From Microbacterium trichothecenolyticum (GTDB lineage: Bacteria > Actinomycetota > Actinomycetes > Actinomycetales > Microbacteriaceae), in assembly GCF_030818955.1 (NCBI RefSeq), contig NZ_JAUTBF010000001.1, forward strand, positions 62,001 through 126,000: a stretch of DNA of 64,000 nucleotides, in the 5' to 3' direction. A program made the position numbers and the translations under genes. The notes beneath the pieces are model-generated. The model saw only the letters and a list, made by a program, of their open reading frames with translations, searched no databases and had not been told where the DNA came from. Below, piece by piece: positions 22,193 to 31,360 of the stretch. Position 1 is the first letter of the stretch. Each line of letters starts with the position of its first letter.

Positions 22193-22640
22193 TCAGGGTG
22201 CTGCCTCGGCGCGGCTACGACGCGCTCTGACGAGAGCAACGGCGAGAAGCGTGAACGCGGTCGTCGTCAGTGTCAGGACGCCGAGGGTGATCGCGTTCTC
22301 AAGAGTGATCGATTGCGTCGATGTCCATCCCTCTGCGATGAGGGGGCCGCTGGTTGATGCGGCGACGACCAAGCCGACGATCGCGATGCCGATTCCGGCG
22401 GCGAGCTCTTGTGCGGTGTCGTTGAGGGCGGCACCGATAGATGTGCGGTCGGAGGGGAGGCCGCGCATGACGTTGATCGTGGCGGTGATCATGGTCATGC
22501 GCATGCCTGCGGCGACGAGCATGATCGCAATGGCAATGAGGACATAGCTCAAGCGCCCGAGGAAGGCGTAGAGCAGGAGCCCGATGATGTCCGCGCAGGA
22601 GCCAATGAGTGGACCTGCTGCACGCTTACTCCAAACATTG
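22193..22640 (-). pseudogene. C-terminal remnant of an MFS (DHA2-type) drug exporter
   Basis: The readable frame, about 148 residues, matches the last three membrane segments of a 14-helix MFS exporter: RAAGPLIGSCADIIG, AIAIMLVAAGMRMTMI and the typical MRGLPSDRTSIGAALNDTAQELAAGIGIAIVG followed by a last helix. The frame is closed by a TAG a few codons upstream of residue 1 shown here, and the first 10-11 helices are absent, so this is a truncated gene. A TTG at 22552 could start a short product but has no context. It lies between the tRNA gene and an imported-looking operon, and looks like debris of an integration or deletion event. Confidence 0.7.
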
Positions 22641-22844
22641 CGCCGGCCACCCTCCTACCGAGCTCGTACTGAAAGCTGCGCAGTCCCGGAGACCGAGGTA
22701 GGCAGCGCCACGAGCCCGATCTGCCCGTCAGCTCCGCCCTTCTGGCCCCTCGGCTCACCTGTCGGGACGGTGACGATCTTCTGGTGGGCGGGCTTGATGC
22801 CGACCTCTAACCCGCGTGCAACATGCGCGAAATGTCTCCGGGGC

Positions 22845-22878
22845 TAGCATCGGATCGTCTCTTGTACGACGTACAAGA
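22845..22878 (+). promoter_or_regulatory. Promoter and palindromic operator of the peptide-transport operon
   Basis: TAGCAT at 22845-22850 fits a -10 box. Ten bases on, a perfect palindrome TCTTGTACG-A-CGTACAAGA (22860-22878) covers the expected transcription start. A 19-bp site of this shape is typical of TetR-family dimers, and a TetR-family gene ends the same operon (29771-30499), so autoregulation is likely. The rest of the stretch 22641-22955 holds no gene that I can support. Confidence 0.6.
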
Positions 22879-22955
22879 CGATCACCTTCGGACGCACCCA
22901 AGGTCGCGTGTGGTCAAACCATCCCGCATGAACACGAGACTCTTTGGAGCATCGC

Positions 22956-24518
22956 ATGAGATCAACCTCTGCCCGTATTGCCGTGGCCGCCCTCACCACC
23001 ATCGCGCTCGGACTCGGCGGGTGCTCGGCAACCGGCTCGACGAATCCTCAGGACTCAGCCACGCCTGTCGCGGGAGGAGACCTGGTCATCGCCCGCAGCC
23101 AGGATGCCTCCACCCTGGACGTGAACGGAAACGTGAACAACTGGTCGATCTGGGCGGACGAGAGCGTGCTCGATACCCTCCTCGTTCCCAGCCCTGACGG
23201 CAAGGGCGTCGAGCCATCGCTCGCGACCTCGTGGGAGGTCTCCGATGACAAGAAGACATGGACGTTCCATCTGCGTCCGGGCGTCACCTTCTCGAATGGT
23301 CAGGCGCTGACATCTGCTGACGTCAAATTCTCGATCGACTACGCGCGCGACCCCAAGGCATCGTTCGGGTTCCTCGACGCCGCGATCGCCGACGTCACCG
23401 CGACCGACCCCGAGACGGTGACGATCACGACGTCGACGCCCTGGGCACCACTGCTGGCCGACCTCGCCGGCTTCAACAACTCGATCTTCCCGGCGAACTT
23501 CGCGGGTCAATCCAAGGACGCCTTCTGGGAGAAGCCCATCGGGTCGGGACCCTTCATGTTCGATTCGTGGGTCAAGGGCTCCTCGCTGAAGCTGGTGCGA
23601 AACCCGCACTACTGGAAATCAGGACTGCCCTACCTCGACAGCGTGACGTTCTTGAACGTGCCCGAGGACCAGACACGTGCCACCATGCTGCAGTCCGGAC
23701 AGGCGCAGATCGACGAGTTCCCCGCGTACTCCAGTTTGGCGACGCTGAAGGCGACGACCGGCGTCACCGTCGACGAGTTCCCCTCCAGCAATACCGAGTA
23801 CCTCGTCATGAACAACGAGCGGCCGGAGTTCTCCGACCCGCATGTGCGTCGCGCGATCTCTTACGCCCTCGATCGTGACGCGATGATCAAGGCGGTGCTG
23901 TTCGGTCATGGCGAGGCGGCGAAGTCGTTCCTCAACCCGAGCTTGATGGAATTTGCCGACGTCGACGCCCCGACCTACGACGTGGACAAGGCGAAGCAGG
24001 AGCTGGCTCAATCCGCATATCCGCAGGGCTTCACAACGACTCTGCTCGTTGCATCCGGCAAGTCGATGTACGCGACCGCCGCGCAGATCATCCAGGCGTC
24101 GTTGAAAGAACTGGGCATCGAAGTCGAAATCCAAACGATCGACGCAGACGCCTCGGGCGAGATGCAGAACAACGCCAACTACGACATGTGCTTGACCTAC
24201 TTCACGACCGACATCGTCGACCCGGACGAATGGGTGACCTTCGGGGCGGTGAGCCCGAAGAACGGCTTCGGCAACGCCATGAACACGTTCTACAGCAACC
24301 CTGAACTGGATGCCCTCGCGCAGCGAGGCCGCGAGGAATTCGACCCCGACACGCGCACTGAGATCTACCAGCAGATCCAGCAGATCATCGCGGACGATCA
24401 ACCCCACGCCAGCCTGTACTACACGCCCTTCGAGTACGCGCGCAGCACCAAGGTGCATGGCTTCCAGGTCTACCCGACCGGCAACTACACGCTCGCCGAG
24501 ACGTGGGTCGAGCAGTGA
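22956..24518 (+). CDS. Oligopeptide-type ABC transporter substrate-binding lipoprotein (SBP family 5)
   Basis: This 520-residue protein has a signal peptide with lipobox LGGC (Cys23 lipidated) and the complete SBP_bac_5 domain: DLVIARSQDASTLD, the DVKFSIDYARDPKAS region, and PHVRRAISYALDRDAMIKAVLFGHGEAA in the middle. GGAG at 22946-22949 marks the ATG. It delivers its ligand to the two permeases encoded next. Family members bind peptides, nickel, opines or glycosides; the neighbouring CocE/S15-type hydrolase suggests an ester, amide or short peptide. The exact ligand cannot be told. Confidence 0.92.
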   Translation: MRSTSARIAVAALTTIALGLGGCSATGSTNPQDSATPVAGGDLVIARSQDASTLDVNGNVNNWSIWADESVLDTLLVPSPDGKGVEPSLATSWEVSDDKKTWTFHLRPGVTFSNGQALTSADVKFSIDYARDPKASFGFLDAAIADVTATDPETVTITTSTPWAPLLADLAGFNNSIFPANFAGQSKDAFWEKPIGSGPFMFDSWVKGSSLKLVRNPHYWKSGLPYLDSVTFLNVPEDQTRATMLQSGQAQIDEFPAYSSLATLKATTGVTVDEFPSSNTEYLVMNNERPEFSDPHVRRAISYALDRDAMIKAVLFGHGEAAKSFLNPSLMEFADVDAPTYDVDKAKQELAQSAYPQGFTTTLLVASGKSMYATAAQIIQASLKELGIEVEIQTIDADASGEMQNNANYDMCLTYFTTDIVDPDEWVTFGAVSPKNGFGNAMNTFYSNPELDALAQRGREEFDPDTRTEIYQQIQQIIADDQPHASLYYTPFEYARSTKVHGFQVYPTGNYTLAETWVEQ

Positions 24519-25450
24519 GATTCGTCGTCACGCGCGTGGTGCTCATGATTCCCGTGCTGATCGGGGTGGTCACCGTGACGTTCCTCCTGATGCATTTGAC
24601 CCCCGGAGACCCAGCCCTCGCCTATTTGGGTCAGAAGGCCGGCCCGGAGGCCCTTGCAGCGCTGCGACACGCGTGGGGCTTGGATCGTCCTCTGTGGGTG
24701 CAGTACCTGCAGTTCGCCGGTGGGCTGTTGCGAGGCGACTTCGGCACGTCGATGTACTTCAAGCAACCGACGGCCGAGCTCATCTCCGCCCGTCTGCCCG
24801 TCACTCTGGAGCTGACAGCGATGACCGCGGTGTTGATCGTCGTGATCGCCGTCCCGGCTGCGACACTGGCTGCCGCTCGACAGGGCAGGGCCGCCGACTC
24901 GCTCCTGCAGCTCGGGGCGTCCGCCGGGTTGGGGATGCCGCAGTTCTGGGTCGCGAGCATGCTGGTTCTCGTACTCTCTCTGCAGCTGGGTCTCTTTCCA
25001 GCGGCTGGATACGGAGACACGCCGCTGTCGCAGTTCGTGTCGCTGATCCTGCCGGCGCTCACTCTCGCGATATCGGCCGCGCCTCTGGTCTTCCGGAGCC
25101 TGCGATCCTCCATGATCGACGCGCTCGACAGCGAGTACGTCGCGTTCGCCGAGGCCAAGGGACTCAGGCGATTCCGTGTGCTCTCGGGGTATGCGCTGCG
25201 CAATGGCGCCATCTCCGCCGTCACGATACTCGGTGTCAATGTCGGGGCGATCATCGGCGGCACGCTCGTGGTCGAAAGCGTCTTCAGCCTGCCCGGGCTC
25301 GGGAGCTTGATGATGCAAGGCATTCTCAACCGGGATTTCCCGGTCGTCCAATGCACCACCCTCGTATTCGCCGTGCTCGTGGTGTTGATCTACCTCGGCA
25401 CGGACATTCTCCACCGACTGCTGGATCCGAGAGTGAGGAATGCAGCGTGA
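24515..25450 (+). CDS. Peptide-type ABC transporter permease, DppB-like
   Basis: This 311-residue protein begins with the usual RFVVTRVVLMIPVLIGVVTVTFLLMHLTPGDPA and has about six membrane helices with the EAA-like loop EAKGLRRFRVLSGYALRNG and VESVFSLPGLGSLMMQGILNRDFPVVQ near the end, the signature of DppB/OppB. The GTG at 24515 overlaps the binding-protein stop (GTGA); another GTG twelve bases earlier is less likely. It forms the membrane channel with the next gene product. Confidence 0.92.
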   Translation: MRFVVTRVVLMIPVLIGVVTVTFLLMHLTPGDPALAYLGQKAGPEALAALRHAWGLDRPLWVQYLQFAGGLLRGDFGTSMYFKQPTAELISARLPVTLELTAMTAVLIVVIAVPAATLAAARQGRAADSLLQLGASAGLGMPQFWVASMLVLVLSLQLGLFPAAGYGDTPLSQFVSLILPALTLAISAAPLVFRSLRSSMIDALDSEYVAFAEAKGLRRFRVLSGYALRNGAISAVTILGVNVGAIIGGTLVVESVFSLPGLGSLMMQGILNRDFPVVQCTTLVFAVLVVLIYLGTDILHRLLDPRVRNAA

Positions 25451-26337
25451 TGACTCTTCAGGAACGACCACTGGTGCAGGCCGGCCCCGACCGTAAGAGC
25501 ACAGGGCGTGCGGCGGACCGGCGGCCGAGATTCCGGGGCACCCCACGGTTCTGGGCGGGTGTGGGCATCGTTTTCACAATCGTCGCCCTCGCGACGGCCG
25601 CGCCTCTGTTGACGCCTTACGATCCGATCACTCAGGATTTGCTCAATACCCTGACGCCGCCGAGCATGATGCACCCGATGGGCACTGATGAGCTCGGCAG
25701 AGACGTCTGGAGCAGGTTGCTGTACGGGGCCCGGATCGATCTGAGTATCGCGTCGGCGGCAGTCGTCGCGCCGTTCGTGATCGGTGTCGTGATCGGCGCG
25801 CTGAGCGGATACTTCGGCGGTGTCGTCGACGGGCTGTCCATGCGTCTCGCCGACGTCGTTGTGGCGTTCCCGTTCTACGTGCTGATCATCGCGCTCGTCT
25901 TCGCGCTCGGAGGCGGAGTGGGCAGCATCTTCGTTGCGATCACACTCGTCGGCTGGGTGCCGTACGCGCGCATCGTCCGTGCGGAAGTGCAATCGCTGCG
26001 AGAGCGGGACTTCATCAGCGCATGCCGTGTGAGTGGACTCGGCTCTGCCCGCATCATTTTCCGTCACCTCGTGCCGAACACCGTCAGTCAAGCGATCGTG
26101 TTCGCGATGAGCGACATCGTCATGACGATTCTCGTCATCGTCACGCTCAGCTACTTCGGTCTTGGAATCACTCCGCCACAGCCCGATTGGGGTCAGATGC
26201 TGTCGGACGGGCAGAAGTTCCTCCTCTCCGGCCAGTACTGGCTCATCATGTTCCCGGGCCTGGCCGTCATCATCACGGGTTTGGGTCTGTCCCTCGTCGG
26301 GGATGGACTGGTCGACGCGATGAGGGTGAAGCGATGA
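25450..26337 (+). CDS. Peptide-type ABC transporter permease, DppC-like
   Basis: This 295-residue protein shows the DppC/OppC pattern: a cytoplasmic N-terminus, a first helix, then LTPYDPITQDLLNTLTPPSMMHPMGTDELGRDVWSRLLYGARIDL, and later the EAA loop SACRVSGLGSARIIFRHLVPNT and LSYFGLGITPPQPDWGQMLSDGQ. The ATG at 25450 overlaps the previous stop; the GTG just before it (25447) is equally in frame. It forms the channel together with the DppB-like protein. Confidence 0.92.
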   Translation: MTLQERPLVQAGPDRKSTGRAADRRPRFRGTPRFWAGVGIVFTIVALATAAPLLTPYDPITQDLLNTLTPPSMMHPMGTDELGRDVWSRLLYGARIDLSIASAAVVAPFVIGVVIGALSGYFGGVVDGLSMRLADVVVAFPFYVLIIALVFALGGGVGSIFVAITLVGWVPYARIVRAEVQSLRERDFISACRVSGLGSARIIFRHLVPNTVSQAIVFAMSDIVMTILVIVTLSYFGLGITPPQPDWGQMLSDGQKFLLSGQYWLIMFPGLAVIITGLGLSLVGDGLVDAMRVKR

Positions 26338-27194
26338 GCGCGGTGACGTCGGCCTCGCTGCTCTCGGTGCAGGGGCTCAGCGTCGATATCGCCGGGCCGC
26401 GGGGCGTGCGCCGCGTCGTGGATGACATCGCGCTGCAGATCGAGCCGGGCGAGTCGATGGGACTCGTCGGCGAATCGGGATCGGGCAAGAGTATGACTCT
26501 GCGCGCGATCATGGATCTTCTCCCGAGCAATGCCTCAGTGTCGGCGGGGAGTATTGCATTCGACGGCGCCGAGATCGTCACGGCCGAGGGCGCCCCCGGA
26601 CGGGCGTCTGCCGCTTCCGTGCGCGGTGCCGGGATCACGATGGTCTTCCAGGAACCGGCGATCGCCCTCAACCCCGTGATGAAGATCGGGCGGCAAATAG
26701 TCGATGGTGTGCAGTACCGACACGGCCTTCGCCGCCGCCAGGCTCGAGACCTCGCCATCGATCTTCTCGAACGCGTCGGGATCGATCATCCCCGAGCGCG
26801 AGCGGATCAGTACCCCTTCGAGCTCTCGGGTGGGATGCGCCAGAGGGTGATGATCGCTTCAGCCATCGCCAGCAGACCCCGCCTCATCCTGTGCGACGAG
26901 CCCACCACCGCGCTCGATGTCACGGTGCAGGCGCAAATCCTGTCGTTGTTCTCCGAGCTTCGTGCGGACTTCGGTCTGAGCCTGCTCTATGTGACGCATG
27001 ATCTCGCCGTCGTCAGCCAGGTGTGCGAGCGAATCGCCGTCATGCGGGCCGGACGGATCATCGAGACGGGCTCGGTTGGAGACATCTTCCGCAAACCGCA
27101 GAACGACTACACCCGCGCGCTCCTCGACGCCATGCCGCGGGTCCGCCCGGAAAGTCGTATCCGCGTCACCGAAAAGACAGGGCTGACCTCATGA
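26334..27194 (+). CDS. Peptide-type ABC transporter ATP-binding protein, DppD-like
   Basis: This 286-residue ATPase has Walker A GESGSGKS (about 44-51), then ITMVFQEPAIALNPVMKIG (Q-loop), signature LSGGMRQRV, Walker B LILCDEPTTALDVTVQAQIL and the H-loop LLYVTHDLAVV. The arrangement and C-terminus (KPQNDYTRALLDAMPR) are those of OppD/DppD. The start overlaps the permease stop by four bases. It pairs with the next gene product as the two-ATPase motor of the importer. Confidence 0.93.
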   Translation: MSAVTSASLLSVQGLSVDIAGPRGVRRVVDDIALQIEPGESMGLVGESGSGKSMTLRAIMDLLPSNASVSAGSIAFDGAEIVTAEGAPGRASAASVRGAGITMVFQEPAIALNPVMKIGRQIVDGVQYRHGLRRRQARDLAIDLLERVGIDHPRARADQYPFELSGGMRQRVMIASAIASRPRLILCDEPTTALDVTVQAQILSLFSELRADFGLSLLYVTHDLAVVSQVCERIAVMRAGRIIETGSVGDIFRKPQNDYTRALLDAMPRVRPESRIRVTEKTGLTS

Positions 27195-27982
27195 ACGACG
27201 CGCGACACGACTGGGCGGACATGCTCGAACTCACCGACGTACAGGTGCAGTTCACTGTCGGACACGGACGCCGGAAGAGGATCGTGGCGGCCGTCGACCG
27301 CACCTCATTCACCGTGGCGTCCGGGGAGGTCCTCGGGATCGTCGGCGAGTCGGGGTCGGGGAAGTCGACCCTCGCGCGCGCGATCGCGGGCCTGCAACGG
27401 TATGACGGAACGATCACCCTCCAAGGCCGTCCCCTGTCGCCGAAGCGCACGCGCCATCAGCGTCGAATGATCCAGATGGTCTTCCAGGACCCCTTCGCCT
27501 CGCTCGACCCGCGCATGACCGTTCGCCAGATCCTCGCCGAGATCGTCACGATCCATCGGGGTGGAGGCCGGTCCGCAGTCGAGGCGCGCTGTCGCGAGCT
27601 CATGAGCCTCACTCACCTTCCGGAAGAGCTTCTCGACGTGTACCCCGGCGACATGTCGGGAGGTCAACGTCAGCGCGTCGCTATCGCCCGCGCCCTCGCC
27701 GCCGATCCGTCGGTACTCATCGCGGACGAAGCGACGAGCGCACTGGACGTGTCCGTTCAGGCGAAAGTGATCGCGCTGTTCGCGGAGTTGAGCGAGACTC
27801 TCGGGCTGACGATCATCCTCATCGCGCACGACTTGGCGATCGTCTACAGTCTGTGCGATCGCGTCGCCGTGATCTCGCAAGGCTCCATCGTCGAAATCGG
27901 GGAAACGGAAGCACTGTATGCCCATCCTCAGCACGCCTACACGCGGCGACTGCTCGCGTCGATACCCGCAGTGAACGCATGA
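27191..27982 (+). CDS. Peptide-type ABC transporter ATP-binding protein, DppF-like
   Basis: This 263-residue ATPase is the second motor subunit: Walker A GESGSGKST, QMVFQDPFASLDPRMTV, signature MSGGQRQRV, Walker B VLIADEATSALDVSVQAKV and H-loop IAHDLAIV. The C-terminal HPQHAYTRRLLASIP is typical of OppF/DppF. Its start overlaps the DppD-like stop. The set from 22956 onwards is therefore a complete five-gene importer followed by a hydrolase that may process the imported compound. Confidence 0.93.
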   Translation: MNDARHDWADMLELTDVQVQFTVGHGRRKRIVAAVDRTSFTVASGEVLGIVGESGSGKSTLARAIAGLQRYDGTITLQGRPLSPKRTRHQRRMIQMVFQDPFASLDPRMTVRQILAEIVTIHRGGGRSAVEARCRELMSLTHLPEELLDVYPGDMSGGQRQRVAIARALAADPSVLIADEATSALDVSVQAKVIALFAELSETLGLTIILIAHDLAIVYSLCDRVAVISQGSIVEIGETEALYAHPQHAYTRRLLASIPAVNA

Positions 27983-29787
27983 CGGGCACGGTGACGCGCA
28001 GGGGGCTCCCGTTCACGACGTTCGGGGCGACGCCCTTCGAACGCGAGATCGGTCGGCCCGCCGAGCGGTATCGGGGCGAGACCGTTGTGGAGGCGGGCAT
28101 CCTTATGAGAGACGGTGTCGTGCTCGCCGCGGACGTGTACCTCCCGCCCGAAGAGACTCTTCCCGTGCCAGCGATCGTGACCATCACTCCCTACGGGAAA
28201 AGCTCACCGGGCCGCCTCGACGCGGATGCGCTTTCGCTCCGGGCGGCCGGTTACGCGGTCGTGGTCGTCGACTGCCGGGGGCGCGGCAAGTCCGAGGGAA
28301 CGTGGATTCCGGCGCGCCACGACGCCCGCGACGGCCATGACGTGGTCGAGTGGGCGGCCGACGCCGCGTGGAGCACGGGAGCAGTGGGGATGACGGGGCA
28401 TAGCTACTCCGCGTGGGTCGCCTGGGCCGCGGCATCCGAGAATCCTCGTGGACTCTCATGCATCGTGTCGAGTTCCGCGATCGGTGCGTGGCAAGAGGAG
28501 ATCCCCTTTCACAGGGGCGTGCTCCAGCTCAACTGCGCGTGGTGGCTGTACGGCGTGCGCAGACGCATTCAGGAACGTCCGCCGGGGGATGCGTCCGTGG
28601 ACTGGGACCGCGTGCTGCGACTCCTGCCCGTCGATCGCATCCGCGACGAACTGGATATCCCACGCGAATTGTGGGACTCCGTGATGATCGATGACACACT
28701 GGCTGGCTGGGATGACGTGAGGTTTCCCCAGGAGGTCTACGACGCGATCGACGTGCCTGCTCTGCACGTGACGGGCTGGTTCGATCTCGAGGACATGCCC
28801 GGTGCGTTCCGCCACTACGAGCGGATGACGGCCCGTGGAGATCGGAGCACGCCCCAGCACCTCATCGTCGGTCCGTGGAATCATCCGATGGTGCGCTGGC
28901 CGCATTCGGACCACGGTGGAATCGAGTACGGACCCGAGGCCGCCGTCGACATGAGCGCCGTGCATCGGCAGTGGTTCGACCGTTGGCTCAAGCCGGGCGC
29001 CGACACCGGAACAGAGGACGTTCCCGTGTGGGTGTGGGAGACCGGCACCGAACGATGGCGTGCGGAGCGATCGTGGCCGCGCGCCAACGACGCGACCGTG
29101 CTCTATCTCGCGGCGGACCGGGCCGCGGGGGGCCTCGTCGGAACGCTGGCGCCCGCATTCACTGAGCGGACGCCCGAGATGACGTACTCCTACGATCCTC
29201 TCGACCCCGTCATGACCGGCACGCGCGTACACGAGTACGGTCAGGAAGACATCCCGGTCGACCAGACCGAGACCGAGGAGCGCGAAGACGTCCTGATCTA
29301 CACCAGCACTCGGCTCACGTCGGCGATCACGCTGTCGGGGAGGGCGCAGGTGTATCTGGAGGCTGCGACAGACGGAGACGACACCGACTGGCACGTCAAG
29401 TTGACCGACGTCGACAGACACGGCCGTTCGACCAAGGTCGCGCAGGCGTGCATGCGTGCATCTCATCGCGAGGGCTCCGATTCGCCCGCACCCGTCCCGC
29501 CCGGGCGCTTCATGACCTATGCACTCGACCTCTGGCCCGCGCAGCACGTCTTTCTCCCCGGGCACCGCATCCGTGTGTCGGTCACGTCCAGCGACTTCCC
29601 CTGGAGCGCGCGCAACCTCAACAGATTCGGTCCGTTGCACTCGCAATCCGACCCACGCACGGCGGTCAACACCGTCCGACACGCCGGTGTCAGTAGAATT
29701 GTCCTGCCCATCGAGGTGTGCGGTCGCGCGCTCGACAGCGAGGGTCCGAACGGAGAAGGGCCGGAGACCGATGGTCAGTGTCAGTAG
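27979..29787 (+). CDS. CocE/NonD-family hydrolase (X-Pro dipeptidyl-peptidase S15-like)
   Basis: This 602-residue protein has an N-terminal alpha/beta hydrolase domain (about 40-360) with VEAGILMRDGVVLAADVYLP, the oxyanion region VVDCRGRGKSEGTW and the nucleophile Ser142 in GHSYSA, then WFDLEDMP and GPWNH elements, and a C-terminal jelly-roll domain (about 400-580) of the PepX_C type. Known relatives include cocaine esterase, X-Pro dipeptidyl peptidase and acyl-peptide or glutaryl-acylases. No signal peptide is seen, so it should act in the cytoplasm on the compound taken up by the importer encoded just upstream, with which it overlaps by four bases. The nucleophile elbow GHSYSA is slightly different from the usual GxSYxG. 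Confidence 0.88.
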   Translation: MTGTVTRRGLPFTTFGATPFEREIGRPAERYRGETVVEAGILMRDGVVLAADVYLPPEETLPVPAIVTITPYGKSSPGRLDADALSLRAAGYAVVVVDCRGRGKSEGTWIPARHDARDGHDVVEWAADAAWSTGAVGMTGHSYSAWVAWAAASENPRGLSCIVSSSAIGAWQEEIPFHRGVLQLNCAWWLYGVRRRIQERPPGDASVDWDRVLRLLPVDRIRDELDIPRELWDSVMIDDTLAGWDDVRFPQEVYDAIDVPALHVTGWFDLEDMPGAFRHYERMTARGDRSTPQHLIVGPWNHPMVRWPHSDHGGIEYGPEAAVDMSAVHRQWFDRWLKPGADTGTEDVPVWVWETGTERWRAERSWPRANDATVLYLAADRAAGGLVGTLAPAFTERTPEMTYSYDPLDPVMTGTRVHEYGQEDIPVDQTETEEREDVLIYTSTRLTSAITLSGRAQVYLEAATDGDDTDWHVKLTDVDRHGRSTKVAQACMRASHREGSDSPAPVPPGRFMTYALDLWPAQHVFLPGHRIRVSVTSSDFPWSARNLNRFGPLHSQSDPRTAVNTVRHAGVSRIVLPIEVCGRALDSEGPNGEGPETDGQCQ

Positions 29788-30499
29788 GGTGCCGCAACCC
29801 AAGCGCTACGACGAGAACTCTGATCTCAGCCGGCAGCAGGTCATAGATGCGGCCCTCGACTACGTCAATCAGTTCGGCCTCGCCGCGCTCACGATGCGTG
29901 GGCTGGCCAAGGCTCTCGGTACCTACCCCGCGACACTGTATTGGCATGCCGGCAACAAGTCGCAGCTGCTGGGCATGCTGTACCAGCATGTGCTCGAGCA
30001 GATCCAACTCCCGCACCCCCACATTCCGTGGGATGAATGGATCATCGGACTCGCGCGCAGTGCGCGAGCTGCGTTGCGACCTCACCCCGAGCTCGCAGCC
30101 GGTTTTCTGGCAGCGCTGCCGGTGACGGAAGGGTCTCTCGATCTGGCGGACGCGACTCTGCGCGTGCTGTCTCGCGCGGGGTTCGACGACCAGCAGCTCG
30201 TCCACGCGTACAACTGCGTGTTCGCCGCGATCTTCGGGTGGATCGCGGAGGAGTTCGCCGCCGATCCGGGCGAGTCGGACGACGCTTGGAGAGCGGAGTT
30301 CGACCGCCTCCTCGCGCAGGACGGGGGAACGCGTTTCGCGGCTATCTCGACGCGGAAAGCATCCCTCGCCAACAAGGCCTGGCTCCTGCGGTGGACGACC
30401 GGCCCCGGTGCGCCGCTCGATGCGGGGTTCGAATTCATGCTCGCCATGCTCATCGCAGGCCTCAAGGGTCTCCTGGGTGGCGACATCGCACGGAAGTGA
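29771..30499 (+). CDS. TetR-family regulator, probable repressor of the peptide operon
   Basis: This 242-residue protein has an N-terminal TetR helix-turn-helix (about 20-70: RQQVIDAALDYVNQFGLAALTMRGLAKALGTYPATLYWHAGNKSQLLGMLY) and a ligand domain of the TetR_C type. GGAG precedes the ATG; the gene starts inside the end of the hydrolase gene (17-base overlap). As last gene of the operon it probably controls the perfect palindrome at 22860-22878. The ligand may be the imported compound or its hydrolysis product; this is inference. Confidence 0.87.
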   Translation: MVSVSRVPQPKRYDENSDLSRQQVIDAALDYVNQFGLAALTMRGLAKALGTYPATLYWHAGNKSQLLGMLYQHVLEQIQLPHPHIPWDEWIIGLARSARAALRPHPELAAGFLAALPVTEGSLDLADATLRVLSRAGFDDQQLVHAYNCVFAAIFGWIAEEFAADPGESDDAWRAEFDRLLAQDGGTRFAAISTRKASLANKAWLLRWTTGPGAPLDAGFEFMLAMLIAGLKGLLGGDIARK

Positions 30500-30604
30500 C
30501 GATCAGCTCACGCCTCGATCACCCGGAGCTCACGGTGAGCAGTGGCGTCCTGTCCCCGATATGCTGCGGCTCAGACACTGCATTCCTCTTCTCCGGGAGA
30601 CGCC

Positions 30605-31360
30605 ATGATCCTCGCCCACGACGTCTCGGGCTCCGGCCCGCTGCTGATTCTGCTGCATGGGATCACGGAGGACCGGCGCAGCTGGGATCCCGTAGATCTG
30701 AGCGACGGCTTCACCGTGGTGCGGGTCGACATCCGCGGTCACGGCGAGTCGGATGCCGCTGAGCCCTACGACATCCCGACGCTGGCCACCGATATCCATG
30801 ACACCGTCGTGCACCTCGTCGCCGGGAACGCCATCCCGGACGAGCCACCGGTGGTCGTCGGACACTCGATGGGCGGTATCGTCGCGACGGCCTACGGGGC
30901 GCTTTTCCCCGCCCGGGCCGTGGTGAACGTCGACCAGCCCCTGCACCTCGCGGGTATGCAGCAGCAGGTCCAGCAGGCGGAGGGCATGCTGCGGGGCGAG
31001 GCGTTCCCGCTGTTCATCCAGGGCATGTTCGCCCAAATGGTGGGGGCGCTGGATGCCGACGAGGTGGCCCGCGTCGATGGCATCCGGTCTCCGAGGCAAG
31101 ACGTGGTGCTGGGGATGTGGCGGCCACTGCTGGAGGATTCGCCCGAGCAGCTGTCCCGGCTCGTCTCCGAACTGTCAGCGGTCTCCGACGACGTGCCCTA
31201 TCTCGTCGTCACCGGTCTCGACGCCGGGCCCGAGTACGCCGCCTGGCTGCAGCAGCAGATCCCGCACACCGTGTACGAGGTCTGGGAGACGCCGACCCAC
31301 TACCCGCACCTCGTGGATCCCGAGCGTTTCGTCGCGCGGGTCAAGGAGTTCGTGCTCTGA
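30605..31360 (+). CDS. Alpha/beta-fold hydrolase
   Basis: This 251-residue enzyme shows the standard fold: [15 protein letters not shown] (oxyanion loop), [11 protein letters not shown], nucleophile Ser88 in GHSMGG, and a C-terminal His region ([15 protein letters not shown]). The acid is probably the Asp in [16 protein letters not shown] stands five bases before the ATG. It has its own upstream region of about 105 bases after the TetR gene, so it may be a separate unit. The substrate is unknown; the family includes esterases, epoxide hydrolases and lactonases. Confidence 0.88.
   Translation: MILAHDVSGSGPLLILLHGITEDRRSWDPVDLSDGFTVVRVDIRGHGESDAAEPYDIPTLATDIHDTVVHLVAGNAIPDEPPVVVGHSMGGIVATAYGALFPARAVVNVDQPLHLAGMQQQVQQAEGMLRGEAFPLFIQGMFAQMVGALDADEVARVDGIRSPRQDVVLGMWRPLLEDSPEQLSRLVSELSAVSDDVPYLVVTGLDAGPEYAAWLQQQIPHTVYEVWETPTHYPHLVDPERFVARVKEFVL

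Noticed and set aside
22549..22758. 69-codon minus-strand frame upstream of the MFS remnant
   Set aside because: It contains no recognisable MFS sequence, and joining it to the remnant would need an unsupported shift.
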